In this document: piece after piece, positions 1 through 12,481 of the stretch
Layout: each line of letters starts with the position of its first letter
Position numbering within the stretch: the stretch's first letter is position 1
Source: Allodiplogaster sudhausi
Lineage: Eukaryota; Nematoda; Chromadorea; Rhabditida; Diplogasteridae
Reading direction: 5' to 3'
DNA: 64,000 nt
Assembly: GCA_945643635.1 (NCBI GenBank)
Contig: CALZFC010000021.1
Span: 2,296,001 to 2,360,000 of the forward strand
Position numbers and translations under genes: made by a program
Notes under the pieces: generated by a model
What the model was told of the DNA's origin: nothing
Database searches by the model: none
What the model saw: only the letters and a program-made list of their open reading frames with translations

Positions 1-1
1 C

Positions 2-2525
2 TACGACATCCGCACGCCGAACTGCTCTGCCAAGGAACTCGATGAGTTGAAGGTGCCAGTGACCCCACATTCTTGCCTCCTCCACCCCCTTCTCTCACCC
101 ACCCATCTCTTCTCTCTCATATGCATTGCTCGCTATCCCTGCCTGTTATCGGGTGCGCGAGTCGCAAGCACTCAGCGCGCCCTTGTACCCATAAACTGAC
201 GCTGGGAAACTCCCTTGATCAAGAAGAAGGGAGGTCCATGGCGAGGCTTGGCCATTGCACTTCTGGCCCGGCTGACCCGTGTGTCATGCCCGAATCGGGT
301 ACGGCAACAGCTTACTTTTTGAGTGCGGGGTTGCGTTCGCGCGGCCCTAACAAAATGCATGCGACCACTAAATGTCGAATAGACATTACTTGTCCTTCCT
401 TTATCATGCTTTCTTCTTTTTGCTTCTTAAATATATTTTTCTCTGTAATATAACATACATATATGTATATGTACGTAGTTAGGATTAAGTGCGAATCGGA
501 TAGTGGTGAAAATTAGAGAATGGCTCCAGACATGCTAATAGTTGTTTGCTTACCTTCCAGAGGGAGGGCCTCTTCGACGAGAGCGAGTACCAGCTGCTGC
601 CGACGGATGGCAAGTCAACCTGCGTGCACATCATTGACGAGCATCGCATATCGGCGTGCGAAGAACTCACGGAGCCACCCGCTCAGGTCGGGCGGTTTTT
701 TTTTTTAATTGTTTTTCATAATTTATGTTTTACCGATCTAATTATTTCACTTGAGCCTTTTTTTATCCAATGAAACCGGATGCTGAAATGGCTTGCAATC
801 TCTGAACATGCATAGCATCATGCGTTCATGCATGTATTTCAATTAGACATCATTTCAAGAGATGTTTCAGGTGTTGCGGATAGACTCTGACGTAGAAGAG
901 GACGATGACGAAGAGGAGCATCTTGAACTTGTGAGAATCCTTTTCTAGCTTATTATTATTGTCTTTTGTTCTTCGCTCTCCTCAGAATAATAAATAAAAA
1001 TTGACTGAGATGTAACAAGTGAGTCATTAGCACGCAATGCTAGACTCGAATTAGACTTACACAACACAACGATTAGATTTTGTTCACGTCATATACCCCT
1101 TCTCTTCATCGCCCATCTCTTCTTTCCTCATATCTTTTCTCTCTCTCCCTCTCGCTGTCTCTCTCACTCTCACTTTCTCTCTCCCTTACTTTTTCTATCT
1201 TACTCTTTCTCTCTCACTTTCTCTCTCTCATACTTTTCTATCTTACTCTTTCTCTCTCTTTTTCTTACTCTCTATTTCCCTCTTTCTCTTGCTTTCTGTC
1301 TCTATACTCTCTCACTCTCTCTCTGTCTTTCTCTTACTCTCTATTTCTTCTTTCTCTTTCTCTCTTTCTTAATCCTTCTTTCTCTCTCGCTCTCCGATTT
1401 GCAACCCGAGCCGACTTGGTCATTGTCAGGTTGAATACGGGATTCGCAAGAAGTCGACGCTAGTTGCGACGCCATCCGACCCTTCGAGGGATTCTCTCCG
1501 CTGCCAGAAGCTCTCCTTCAGAAGGGGTATTGTCTCCTCTTTCATCTTTCACTATCTTTCTCTCTCTTGCATGTTTTGAAGACTTCATAAAAGGCAGCAC
1601 TGAAGAATGGGGACTTTAAGCAATACTTGAGAGTAGCACTTGAATAGAGAGAAGAGATGATAAATTATACAAGTAGTGAAATATGTACATTCACAACTGG
1701 AATCAATAAGATGTTGCAGATTCATCGCACCTTTCCCTGCCGCAGACGCCGTCTCATCTGCTGCCAGCAGCCCCGTCTCCCACGTCGCTCCGGTCTGATC
1801 ACAACACCTCGGGCAGCAGCCGTTGCGAGTGCGGCTCGCGGCTGCTCGACAGCAGCACGACGATGCTCAGGCACGCGTCCGTCTAGAGAGAGAGAGACAC
1901 TCGGGAGAGACAACCGTGCACCTTCTCTGCACTCTCGTGGAATGGCCACTCTCTCTCTCTCTCTCTTGCACTCCTCTCTCTCTCTCGTGCAATTGCATGC
2001 AACAAGCACCACTCGCTCGTTCCCGTCATGTTAGTCATCCCAGTCATCACACCAGAGCTTCCTCTTTCACAAAACGGGGATTGTTATCCTTACTTTCTGG
2101 ATTTTCTAACCCTTGCCAAATACTTGCATCCGCTCCTTTGTAAAGGTTCCTATGACGTTTTGAAGCATTTATAAATTCAAATGTTACGCTCGCCCGTTTC
2201 AGTACGAAGTAATCATTCGAGAGGTAGATATAATATTATTTAACAACTTTAGCGCACTAGCATGAGCCTGAACTTGCATGGGTTTCTGCAATTTCTAGGG
2301 CGCTGCATGTCGGCATGTTTCCTCATTTCTTGTTAAAGAAAAGTATCTAAAGAAAATTAAAATGTGCTCAATAACTTAATCGTTCGTTTTCTCTCCCTCA
2401 GGGCCGACGAAGACGTCCCTGACCTCGGCAGCATCCTCTATCGCACAGAGCACGACGAGCACGAGGTCGAAGGGCCCTTTCACGACACGGCCGCACTCTT
2501 CCAACAGGCAACCGAAGAGCTATAA
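2..2525 (+). CDS. Partial gene, 3' six exons of an unrecognised protein with acidic and Ser-rich C-terminus
   Basis: I do not recognise this protein. Six exons join in phase: 2-52, 561-686, 871-930, 1430-1526, 1720-1876 and 2402-2525 (TAA at 2523), giving the last 204 residues; the 5' part lies outside the window. Acceptors at 560, 870, 1429, 1719 and 2401 are normal AG sites, most preceded by pyrimidines. The third exon is an acidic run (VEEDDDEEEHLEL) and the next is basic (YGIRKKS). The fifth is Ser/Pro/Leu-rich with a CEC motif, and the last is acidic again, ending in ATEEL. There is no membrane segment, so this looks like a cytosolic or disordered tail of a larger protein. The donor after 1876 (GC|GTCCGT) is weak and was chosen because it keeps frame; another reading of the last exon is also open but looks less protein-like. 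The second exon carries a compact peptide (EYQLLPTDGKSTCVHI) that would be best for a search. Confidence 0.7.
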
Positions 2526-3305
2526 AGCACAACCGCTTTCCGACTTTGTGGCGTGCCAAAATGATGACGATGCTGCAATGTCTTTCGTATTCCTCATGAT
2601 ATGTGCCTGATTTGATGTTGCTTTACAGAGATTATTGATTAGCTAAATATAGATTTTTCAAACTTCTTTCTCAAGCTTTACATTTGCTTCCATCACATTC
2701 ACAATAGTCTACTGCCGAACTATAAAGTGCATATGCAGAGCATTATCGGACTTCTGTCCCGGTTATTAAAGAAACGGCGCAGTCTTCCGGTTGATATGAT
2801 CCTTCACCATATTTTCGATGGAACAATTAATACACTCCACTTACGCATTTCCACTTCCTTTGCGGTTACCACTCCGTTCTCATTGTGATTCATATGATCC
2901 TCTCTTTTATTTTTATTTCTTCTTCTTCTTCTTCGTTAGTTCTTCTTCTTCTCTTACCACCTGGCTGAACAAATTCTCTTCCGCCTCTTCCAGCAATAAC
3001 TCGATACATGTCCTATTCACTATGTGACGAAATCGTGTCAATCAATTATTTCATGTCCAGCTATTGGTGTCTAATCTTATACATATAGATTTCTAACGGT
3101 AAATTCAGTTCAAATAATCAACTTACTATTATGCACTATTATTGGAGAGCAATAGATTGTCCGCAAATTGAAAGGGTGACAATTGTTGTGGTTGCTTCAT
3201 CAAAAAGAAGACATCCACAGCGTTATAAGTGTAGTTACCGTTATCTTCGAACATAAATTATCGGAACACTACAGTCGTACGTCAAAAAACAGCAAACGAA
3301 TTGAG
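2526..3305. other. Spacer between the unrecognised gene and the small membrane-protein gene
   Basis: AT-rich, no convincing exon. It contains a candidate poly(A) signal at 2765 and a TTC/CTT triplet tract at about 2915-2955. The open frame across the triplet tract is low complexity and not a gene. Confidence 0.6.
2765..2770 (+). promoter_or_regulatory. Candidate poly(A) signal ATTAAA
   Basis: ATTAAA about 240 bases after the stop codon at 2525, the first common hexamer variant I noticed downstream. Assignment to the upstream gene is inference. Confidence 0.35.
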
Positions 3306-5031
3306 ATGCCGAACAACAATACGCTGCTGACTAATGTTCTGAGCGGAAAGTGCAAGACAGGCGGAAAGGACTGGCAAGCTGTACATGTATGTATATATTT
3401 CCAAGCGAAGAGAAAGAGCGAGCGAAAGAGAGGAGAGAGAGAGAGAGAGCAAGAGTAGGGTAAAGAAGAACGAGAGAGATAGAAAGAGAGGGAAAGAATG
3501 AGAAACAAGAGAAGCGAAAATATTTGGGTCTTGTCAGACTGCACCAGTCATCGGGAATTCATTCCTCTCATCGAACGCGTTGACCGTCGTTTACCTCGAT
3601 TCCTTTTTTCTACGGCGAATAAGCTTCTATAAAAGAAAGGTTTTCAAAATATTTGTATTTGTAGAGGTATCTCTTTTTCTTGTATTTTAGAAAAAATATC
3701 CCGCGGCGATAGAAAAGAAATACTTGATTTTGTCTTTGTTGTTCTAGATGAATAGCACACCGGAACCCGACTGGGAAAAGCTATGGACCAGAAGGCTTGT
3801 CGCCGGTGCGGTGGCCATCGGACTTCTCCTCCTTTTAGTCGTCATTTTCCTTCTCTGCTGCCAGCTCAGACGAGCAAAACAACTCGTGAAACGAGCGTGT
3901 AAACAGCCTGAAACAGCGCCGGCCAGCTCCAATGACGGCGCGTTCTTTGATTCATTTATAACAAACTACCTAATACCAAGAAATGACTACTCTTCTCCAG
4001 AGAAATTGTTCTAAGGCTGTTTTCTATAGCCGCAGTAGACATGACGATTGCCAAGAAAAAGCAGAAGCACGATCGCATGCCTTATAAAAACAAACAGACT
4101 GCTAAAGAAGCAGAAGAAGTCGTCTATTGCCAGGTTGATCACTGTGCTTTTCTATCAAACAGATCTCGACCTAGTCGTAAGTTAAATGATCAACGAACGC
4201 GAGGAATGGTGATCTTTAATTCAGAATGACGGACTGAGCGACATGACTGTGAGTAGGCGATCATCTCCCTCTCCTCAATCTCTTCATGCCAAGGAAACTC
4301 TCGCTGTACAAAGGAAGCCGCAGCCGTCTTCAAATCATAGAAAGGATCAGCTGAAGACGATCAGCGCAATCGTGTCAGCCCCGCATTTTATGTAGTCCCA
4401 TACAAAGAACATTTCTAGCCCCATTCAAACAGGCCGTCTTCAAAATGACTTTCAGGAGTTGCCCGGAAAGTACTGGCATTAATCTTGCAATCAAGGAAGT
4501 GAAGAGAGATGGCACTTCCCGCACAGTCCAATTGGCCATTCCTCCCAAAAGAAGACATGAGCAGAGTTTGGACGACTCCACTCAAGATGTTTCTGAGAAC
4601 GCCATTGAGTACAGCACAATGTGCTGACAGTCAACTTGTCGATCTACCATTTGAATTCCCTGGGGAGGATTACGAATTAAAAATTCCAGCTTCTAACACA
4701 TCGACACTTCTTTCTATGCTTCCTTCTACCAAACAGTCAGAAGAAGAAGAAAAACCTCGAATCCCCATTAGAAACCACATTTTCCCAATGATCATCCTAT
4801 TTCCAGCATCCGAAATTACCATTTCCTCCTTACAGCGAAAACTTTTGCTTAACACTTCCAATTAAAGACAATATTTTGGAATTGCGTAGCATTTTGTTGT
4901 TTATATGTTTTGTGTATCGCTTGCTAGAATACCACAGATTTAGCATCAACTTTCATTCCTCAAATGAAGAGAAGGCAACAACACAAGACGTTATACCAGT
5001 AAGTCACGAACAAAGAAAATCGCGATAACAT
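3306..5031 (+). CDS. Putative small single-pass membrane protein with tyrosine-motif tail; exon structure unresolved
   Basis: A likely exon at 3306-3386 starts with ATG (MPNNNTLL) and ends at GTATGT. It joins in phase 0 to an exon starting at 3748 after a strong acceptor (TTGTTGTTCTAG). The join predicts a 40-45 aa ectodomain with two N-glycosylation sequons (NNT, NST), a hydrophobic helix (VAIGLLLLLVVIFLLCC), and a basic stop-transfer (QLRRAKQLVKR). The tail either runs to the stop at 4014 (115 aa in total) or is spliced from 3898 (GTAAAC) into 4039-4133, which ends in EEVVYCQ. A 24-base microexon at 4225-4248 (NDGLSDMT, strong GTGAGT donor) and an exon at 4396-4469 (ending ELPGK) are also phase-compatible. 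Further exons to about 5031 are ambiguous. Two downstream stretches look alike (LPFEFPGEDYELKIP at about 4644-4688 and LPFPPYSENFCLTLP at about 4816-4863, each in one frame). The tail has possible SH2-type tyrosine sites. Family not recognised. Pseudogene decay could also explain the frame breaks. Confidence 0.35.
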
Positions 5032-5200
5032 TACGCGAACGAATTTTTTGTTCAAAACAAAGATATATAAATTCTAACATTCTCTGAAAAATTATGTATA
5101 CTATAAAAGTCAAAACTGTATCAGTTCAACATGTAAGATGAGAAATTTTTCTGCGTTAAATATGCTAGAAGGAATATCACTGTAGAAAAATTGCACATTG

Positions 5201-5206
5201 AATAAA
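5201..5206 (+). promoter_or_regulatory. Candidate poly(A) signal AATAAA
   Basis: Canonical AATAAA on the + strand between the putative membrane-protein gene and the convergent TFIIE gene. It would suit the end of the + strand transcript; assignment is inference. Confidence 0.35.
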
Positions 5207-5286
5207 AATAGAAAAGTTAAGCGCGCGCGGAAAATCGGTGAGAAGTTCTATAATAATGACACAAGCGATTATCCGAATCTTCCTTC

Positions 5287-8256
5287 CTAGTAGTCGTTGT
5301 ATGTCATGGACAGCCGCGTGTACGCCTCTCGCTCGGCCGGCGTCATCTTCTCCACCATGTCCGTTGTCACGTCGTCCACGTGGTAGCTGGAATGTTTACT
5401 CCAAAATGAATCAAACGATAAATCATCTGAGCACTATGGTCGATCTTTGTTAAACTATAACAAATCTGTGTAGTTCCTGCCCGTACCGAGTGCCCTGGAC
5501 ATGGACGTAGTCGTCTCCGTCATCCGACATCATCTCATCGTCGTTGGCTGGCGCCTGAGAGGCAGCCGCGGCGGCTAAAGAAGGAGAGACGGCGGCGGTC
5601 TCCTCCGACAGCAGCAGAGACACTGTCGATGGCTGCACCTCTCCAGCCGACGAAGAAGAAGCTTCGCCTGGCTCCTCCGACGCCTCGTGGGCCATCTCTT
5701 CCTGCAAACGATGTGCTGCTTCTTAATTCCATTATACGGATAAAGTAATATTTCGAAAGTTTCTAAATAGATTTCCAGATTCCCAATCGATTTTGATCAA
5801 TGTTTTTTTTACATGCATGAAATGGACTGCACGAGTGGCCTACCTGCAGCATGCCAAGGATCTCGTCGGCCGCGCGTTTCTTCTTGATTGGCGGGGAGAG
5901 TGGCAGCTCTGCCTCTTCGGCCGCCTCCTTGACGCCCATGGCCGCGGCTTCCGCGTCGGCGGCCGCCTTCGCCGTGTCGGCCACTGAGATGCCTGGGGCA
6001 TGTGCGGAGGCCTCGAGCCACGGCACGGCCTGGAAGAATATGTAGTATGCTTATCTTCATTTCATTTATTCCTTTGTACCTAAAATTTGATTAAACAATT
6101 AAAGCATTTTACCCTAAACACAACTAACAAACTTTTCCAAAAAAGCGAGAAAACAGCACAGACCTTCTTCTCCTCTGTCTTGACGACGGCCTCTCCGTCG
6201 TCGATGGTGACGGTGATGCCCATGTCGGTGCGGAACATCTCCGAGCGGTTCGCTTCGGTGGCGCGAAAGGCGCGCTCGCCCACTTGCAGACGCGCGGCCG
6301 CCTTCTCCGCCGCTGAAACAGTTCTTTTTTGTAGCCTGTTTTTGTTGTTAACATTGCAGGCAAACTTATATGCGTTTTGAGGACCAAAATGAGTATCTCG
6401 TCAGAGGTATCTCGATACAGTACTCTTAAGAAAGAACAGGTACTGTAACATATACAATGAGATAACAAATTTAATGATGGTGTACCGATCGGAATGGCTA
6501 CATGCTTTTGTATGCATAATAATGTATAATACTTGTTGTCGAGAAGTGAAGAGGTCCGCAAAGGGCAGGATAAAAAAGAGTGTTGGAGTGGCTGACCTTG
6601 TTGTTGCTGAGCAAGCGCGATGCTGTTGTTGACGGCCGGCTCGAGTAGATGAGGCGCCAGTCGAATGCCGTCCAGCTGCTGGATCATCGAGAACATCACC
6701 GTCAGCTGCTCGTTGAATCTACAAATATACTATAATTATTTTCACTCAGATTTTATCTTCGCTACAAACAGTGAATATTAGAAAATGTTTGCCTTATACA
6801 CATAATAAAGACTAAAATGAAGAAAGTAAAAGGCGTGGAATAAAGGCCACTGTCGACTGATTGGGAAAACCAGGAGGAGGTTTGGCACAAGGAAAGCAAT
6901 GTATGAACAGTTAAAACTGAATTTGTATGTAAAAATCTGGGTGGGCTATGCTCTGGGAAGGCCCAAAATCAGAGTGGCTCAGTAAAATATACGGTTAATT
7001 TGTAGGTATGGTAAAATGAAGCAAAGTGAAGGCTGACTTGGCGAGGGACGAGCGCGTGTCGTCATTCGGCCCGACAGTCTCGTCGTGCTCGACTGAGCCA
7101 TTGCAGCGATAGCAGACGAGGCCGGCTGTCATCGGGTCGTAGATCTGACAGACCAGTCTTATTATTCATAGGAAACACAAATTACCCTGGCACAGAAATA
7201 GTCAACAAAAGGCAGTTAGTTTTCTGCAAACAATAGCCATTTAAAGCAAACTAAAACATTCTTCAACTATATTAAAAGAAGCGTTCTTTTGCATAAATAA
7301 ATATAATAATTTGAAGAAAAAAAAATCAACCTTGTCCATGTCGAGTGCGTCATACTGAAAGAAGCATCCGGTACACTTGTAGGAAGAGCGATGGGTCTTC
7401 GTCTTCTCGCGAGCTTCCAACTTTTGTCTGGAGAAGAAAAAGAAAACAATCATCAACAATTAGAATCAAAAAAGGCATTACATGAGGAAGAAGAAGAAGA
7501 AAAAACCTCATATGGTCGACTTTGTACTTGGCGACGTTGACGATGGCGCGGTAGTTGGTGAAGTAGTAGTTGACCTTCTTGGCCTTGCCGTCCGGCTGCT
7601 CCTCCTGCCCCGTCCGCTCCTTCAGCAGCTTGTCTTGCCGCAGCTGAAGGACGAGCTAGAAAGGGAGAGAAGATAATATTACTTTATTTCGAAGAGCGAG
7701 AAAAAGGAAACGACAAAAGAATGAACAAAGTGTAACAGAAGTGTAACGAAGGAAGATTCTGAAAAGAAGATAAGTAAACAAAGAAAGCAAAAAGGCAGCA
7801 CCTGGCGAAGATATTTTTGATCGAACTTGAGCAGAGAGCGCAGATCCTCCTCGCGGACGCACTCGAGCTTCACGATGTAGTCCATGACTACGAAGTGTTC
7901 ACGGCCAAAGAAGGACTTGGCCAAGAACAGGGCCAATCTCAAAAGCCGAAGCCACAACAATGCGACATATTTCTATTAAAAATAAAAAAAATTCCTCAGA
8001 TTTTTTGAAACAACAACAAAAAATTTAAATCTATGGAATTATTATATATCACCACTTCGGTGCTATCCTAGTTGGGAGGGGCATGATTTTTTCAAAGTTC
8101 GTTAGGCAAGCGTTAAATTATGGTAACTGTCGAAAGTGAGCGGAAACCTCTCTCTGTCTCTCACCTCTTGAGTGTCTCCGGGATATGGTCGAGAATCGGC
8201 TTTTGATGCTCAGCAAGCGGCGCGCCAGGCACGGCAGCTGGCGCATCTGACGACAT
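5287..8256 (-). CDS. GTF2E1: Transcription initiation factor TFIIE large (alpha) subunit
   Basis: TFIIE-alpha joins RNA polymerase II preinitiation complexes with TFIIE-beta and recruits and stimulates TFIIH. Ten exons join in phase: 8256-8165, 7937-7802, 7655-7507, 7427-7331, 7144-7038, 6718-6597, 6312-6164, 6029-5844, 5701-5487 and 5386-5287, giving 1353 nt or 450 aa (human is 439). The start is MSSDAPAAVPG. Residues about 20-125 form the extended winged-helix domain (ETLKRLALFLAKSFFG, LLKFDQKYLRQ, VNYYFTNYRAIVNVAKYK). The zinc ribbon is C144-x2-C147 and C169-x2-C172, the same spacing as human. FNEQL follows at about 194. The C-terminal half holds the conserved PWLEAS segment (about 287), a KKKRAADE basic patch, an acidic stretch (DDEMMSDDGDD), which in the human protein contacts TFIIH p62, and a conserved end (MTPAEREAY). 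All splice sites are GT-AG. It is convergent with the gene to its left and divergent from LIPE. Confidence 0.95.
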
Positions 8257-8868
8257 CCCTGTAAACCTATTCTAACGGATAACACATAGATCCAATCAGT
8301 AAGTCCAACGAAGATGCATGTCCACTGCCTAATTTTGAAGACGCTCCGAAAGAATAAGGCGACCGTCGTCACCTAATTACTACTATTCTCATAAAAACCG
8401 TTGGTCATATATCGGAGCATATGAAATAAAGAAGTCATTTTGTCATTATACCATCATTTTCTTCATTCGTCTTGCGTTTTTTTAAGCCGAAGCGATACGA
8501 TGCATTCATAAAGCTCAATTCTTCAGGTCTTGCTGAAAATCTTTTTTAAATAACGTTGAACACAACTTATGGAGTTATTCGTAAATTTGGGATCGATGGA
8601 ATGTTTAAAGGCAGCAGGCGGAGCAAGCTGTTTGCAGCAAGCAAGTGGGTCGGTTAGAAGAGTGTAGGAGAGAGAGAGAGGGCAAGGGCAGGGAGATACG
8701 GGCGAGAGAGAGAGAGACAGACAAATGAGGAGAGAGTAGGACGTTTTGCCTCCCTTTCACACACACACTGCTCTTCTGTCCCTTTCTCCATCAACCCCTT
8801 CCCGAGTCCAGATATCCCGCCAGGCCGTTGTACGCATTGTCCGGTTGCTGCACTTCCCACTCTCTCTG

Positions 8869-8917
<49 letters not shown>

Positions 8918-9084
8918 GCTGCACTCTTTGTCACTGGCTCTCCCATCACCTGATCTCTTATCACTTTCTGCATAAACTTGAACAAAGGTGCCCTCGCCAC
9001 GGGGCGTCTCTCGCCTTTTCTTATCCTCTGTATATGAATGTGCACTCTTCGCCAGATTCTCGTTTTTCCCTAACTCTCTCTCTA

Positions 9085-9127
<43 letters not shown>

Positions 9128-9875
9128 CCCAACAAGAGTTCATATACCGGCCGACTCCCTCCAGACAATTTGCCGCCATTGTTTTTTTTAAACAACACAA
9201 CCATTTATTTATTTAGTCTTCATATCGCACCTTTCTCTTCTCTTTCTCTATCCCTCACTCCCTCTCTCTCTCCTTCTTTTGTTCTTTTTTTCTCTCTCCT
9301 CATAATCCCACTTCCACATGCCTACTTTCCACTCTCCACCTCGTGCCCCTCAATTCCACAATTCCGCTCGGCCTGTCATGACACCCCGTCACTCTGCACA
9401 GCCAAGCAGCGAAAACTGCACACCACCACCGCCTGCTTTGCAGTTCCTTCCTCTTTCTGCCTAAGAAAAGGCCTACGCTATTCCCCTGGCGATTGCTTCT
9501 TTGTTCCTCCTTTACATTGTTGTGCTTTGTGTGTGTTAGTTTAGGGATGAACTCTGGCCTCGATTCACGTCTCAAACACTTTGTCCCATTACTTATGTCA
9601 CTCCTCTTTTTTGCTCCTTCCTTGTTGCATTCAACATAGGAATGGTATTTTTTTCCAATGGCGCATTTTTTCCAGCAATTACAAGCGAATGTCTATTCAT
9701 TGTTGCTACGCTGATGAGCGTCCCGTTACTTCTCGAAAACGTGTCCGTTATATTGTTACTCTTGCTGTCCGGTTGCAGTGCGGACGTTCGACTCTGCTCT
9801 CTCTTTATCTCTTCTTCTCTCTTCTCTCTCTCACTCTCTCTCTCTCCTCTTTCTCTCTCTCCTTCCTCGCACGTG
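8257..9875. other. Divergent intergenic spacer between TFIIE-alpha and LIPE
   Basis: Head-to-head spacer of 1.6 kb that must contain the 5' ends of both genes. It has (CT)n tracts at about 8868-8912 and 9075-9124 and CT-rich sequence just before the LIPE ATG (about 9826-9866). The long frames here (Leu/Ser or Arg/Glu repeats) are microsatellite translations. A possible acceptor (CCGGTTGCAG, ending at 9778) before the LIPE start could serve 5' UTR cis- or trans-splicing. No TATA box that I would defend. Confidence 0.6.
8868..9124. repeat. Two (CT)n microsatellites in the divergent spacer
   Basis: Near-perfect CT dinucleotide runs at about 8868-8912 and 9075-9124, separated by 160 bases of ordinary sequence. 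Both are polypyrimidine on the + strand. Confidence 0.9.
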
Positions 9876-10931
9876 ATGGGCGAGGCCGTCGTCGAGGCGG
9901 CGCCCGTTCTGCCGGCGATGGACGTGACGGCGGCAGCAGCATCTGCCGCGGCCACAATTCTTCCGCCGCCGGCGCCTGCCGCGCCCCATCCTCTTCGCAT
10001 GCAGCAACGTCTTGCACACCGCCTATCCGTCGACCGGCACTCCATCTTCAGATTGCTTGTACAGGTGAACCTTAACCAAATGTTAACAATAAGCTTATGT
10101 ATAACTAGTAAGATGTAGTTTAAAGAAAATAATTTTAAAACCTTGTTTTCCTATTTCGTATTTTCCACCCCATCTTTGTTCTTTGTCACATTCGTTTTAT
10201 AGCTTGCTGGCGACAACGAGGAGCACTTTGGGAAGTCGCCGACATGGTCGTCCTATGGAGCGCGCATGATGGAGAGCTGCTCCGAGCTGCACGACACCAT
10301 TCCGCAGCTAGAAGGTAGACTCTCTCTATCTCTCTCTATCTCTCTCCCTCTCTCTCTCTTTGTGTCACTACATCTATTTCTCTATCGTTCTCATTAGTTC
10401 CTCTTTCTCTCGATATTTATTTCTATCTGGTTTCCGACATGTCATTTCTCACTTCTTCACCGACAAAAAGCTCTATATCAAGAAATCACATTTTTATCAA
10501 GAAATTCTATTCGAAAACTGCACTTGTCGCAGCGAACTTCCGCATTTGCCTCAGCGTTTTCATTCATGTCCATGAGTGAAGATATTCTGTCACAACGAAC
10601 TTGCTAGAGACGACAGAATGTCATGCCAGAGACCACCGTTGTTCATCAATTGCACTCTTAGTTTTAACGCAATCAATGTTCTTATTTTCTCTTCTCTTTT
10701 GTAAGATTAATGTTCTATTTGGTTTAAAAAGATCTCAGAGTCTAACAGAAAGTGATTGATCCATGCATCACTGCTGTTTGTTCCAGACCTTGTGACTCAG
10801 CTGCAAGAAGTGGCGCCACGCTATGACTACGACGAGAAAACGCCTGGCAACGGCTACCGGTCAGCTGTTCTGCTATTTTATTCGTCTTCTTTCTCTCTCT
10901 CCTTCTTTTCCACAACCCTTTCTCTCTTTCT

Positions 10932-10980
<49 letters not shown>

Positions 10981-12110
10981 ACTCCATAGGCTCAATACCC
11001 CACAGAACTCGCACATCCCAGTCACCTTCTCATAGTGCTCTCTTAAGGTCCAATGTTTCCGTAGTCAGCACTCCTCTCCATTTCATCCCATACATTCCAC
11101 ATTCCCCACCCCACCCCCTCTCCTTTCTAAAGTGTCTTACATTCGAAATAGCATCGGAAGATGAGATGAGCTGGCATGTACTCCGTTCTCAATGTTTCAA
11201 CCATTTCTTCCTTCGTCTTCTTCTTCTTCCTCACCTCCTTTTGAAACTATTCCCACCAACACCCAACCATTAATGCAGGAGAATTCGAATCATCTTGAAG
11301 TTTTTCACTGACTCATTCATGGCCAGTGTATTTTATCATGTGTAGTAGAGAAGTCAAGAGAAAGCAAGAATACATTCACTTAGTGAAAAGAGACACGTGA
11401 GATGAATGCGGCTGTTTTCGCTGGAATAGATGGTGAGAGCGGAGAGCGGCAGCTGGAGGAGATAATGGGAGAGAGACAGAGAGATTGAGAGAGACGAAGG
11501 GCTTAAGATCGGACACCGTGAAGACACGGCTGTTATTCCTCCACGCAGTTACCGATTCTTGTGCTTTCAATGGCAACAAATCAATGAGAAAAAGAATATA
11601 TGAATGAATGCCTTTTTCTTGAACACCTGTTTCTTGCATTTCTGTTTAAACATCTTATTTTTTACACAATGGTGTAAAAACCTCAAGTTTACGTATGAAC
11701 ATAAGCATATATGATGTAGAACACCTTCCAGTTTAATCAGTGAGCGATTGCTGTTATGAGATAAACATGAGTGAATCTGAATACTGAAGTATCCAAACAT
11801 TAGTGAGTGACAAGTTAAACTTCTCTTATAAAGAGTACACAATGATGAATCACAAATTGAAACAGTATCAAGAGTAAAAAAACACAAAGTATGGTACATA
11901 ACTGCCTTGCTTTGCCAGCTCCCTAGTCTGCATCGCCGACACGGTCCTCTTGCATCTCGTGTCCCTCTTCAAGATGTGCACCGAGCAGCGCGGCGCCATC
12001 ATGTTCCGTCTCTCTCACGTCTGCAAGGAGATCGAAGCATACGCCACCGTCGTTCGCTTCCTCAACGAATCATTCCGTCAGGTAGAAAGAGAGAGAAAGA
12101 CAGAGAAAGA

Positions 12111-12144
<34 letters not shown>

Positions 12145-12445
12145 TAGAGAATGTGTCGACAATGGAAAGAGGGAGGAAGGGATCGAGAAAGAGTCGGGAA
12201 GAGGAGAGAACAGATGATATTCAGACGGAAGAAAAGAGCGAACAGGAGAATCGACTATTTTAATGATGTTATTTAATTGTTTTCATCTTTGCTGAATATG
12301 TGTCAAATTCTTAACTTCCCAAATTGTTATCACAAATGTGAAGTGAATGCCAACAGAGTCATCCTCCCTCGTGACATTTGAGAACAGCTTTTGAATCATT
12401 TATCGAAGTAAAGATTAGATTACGCATCCTCATCCCCAAACTCTC

Positions 12446-12481
<36 letters not shown>

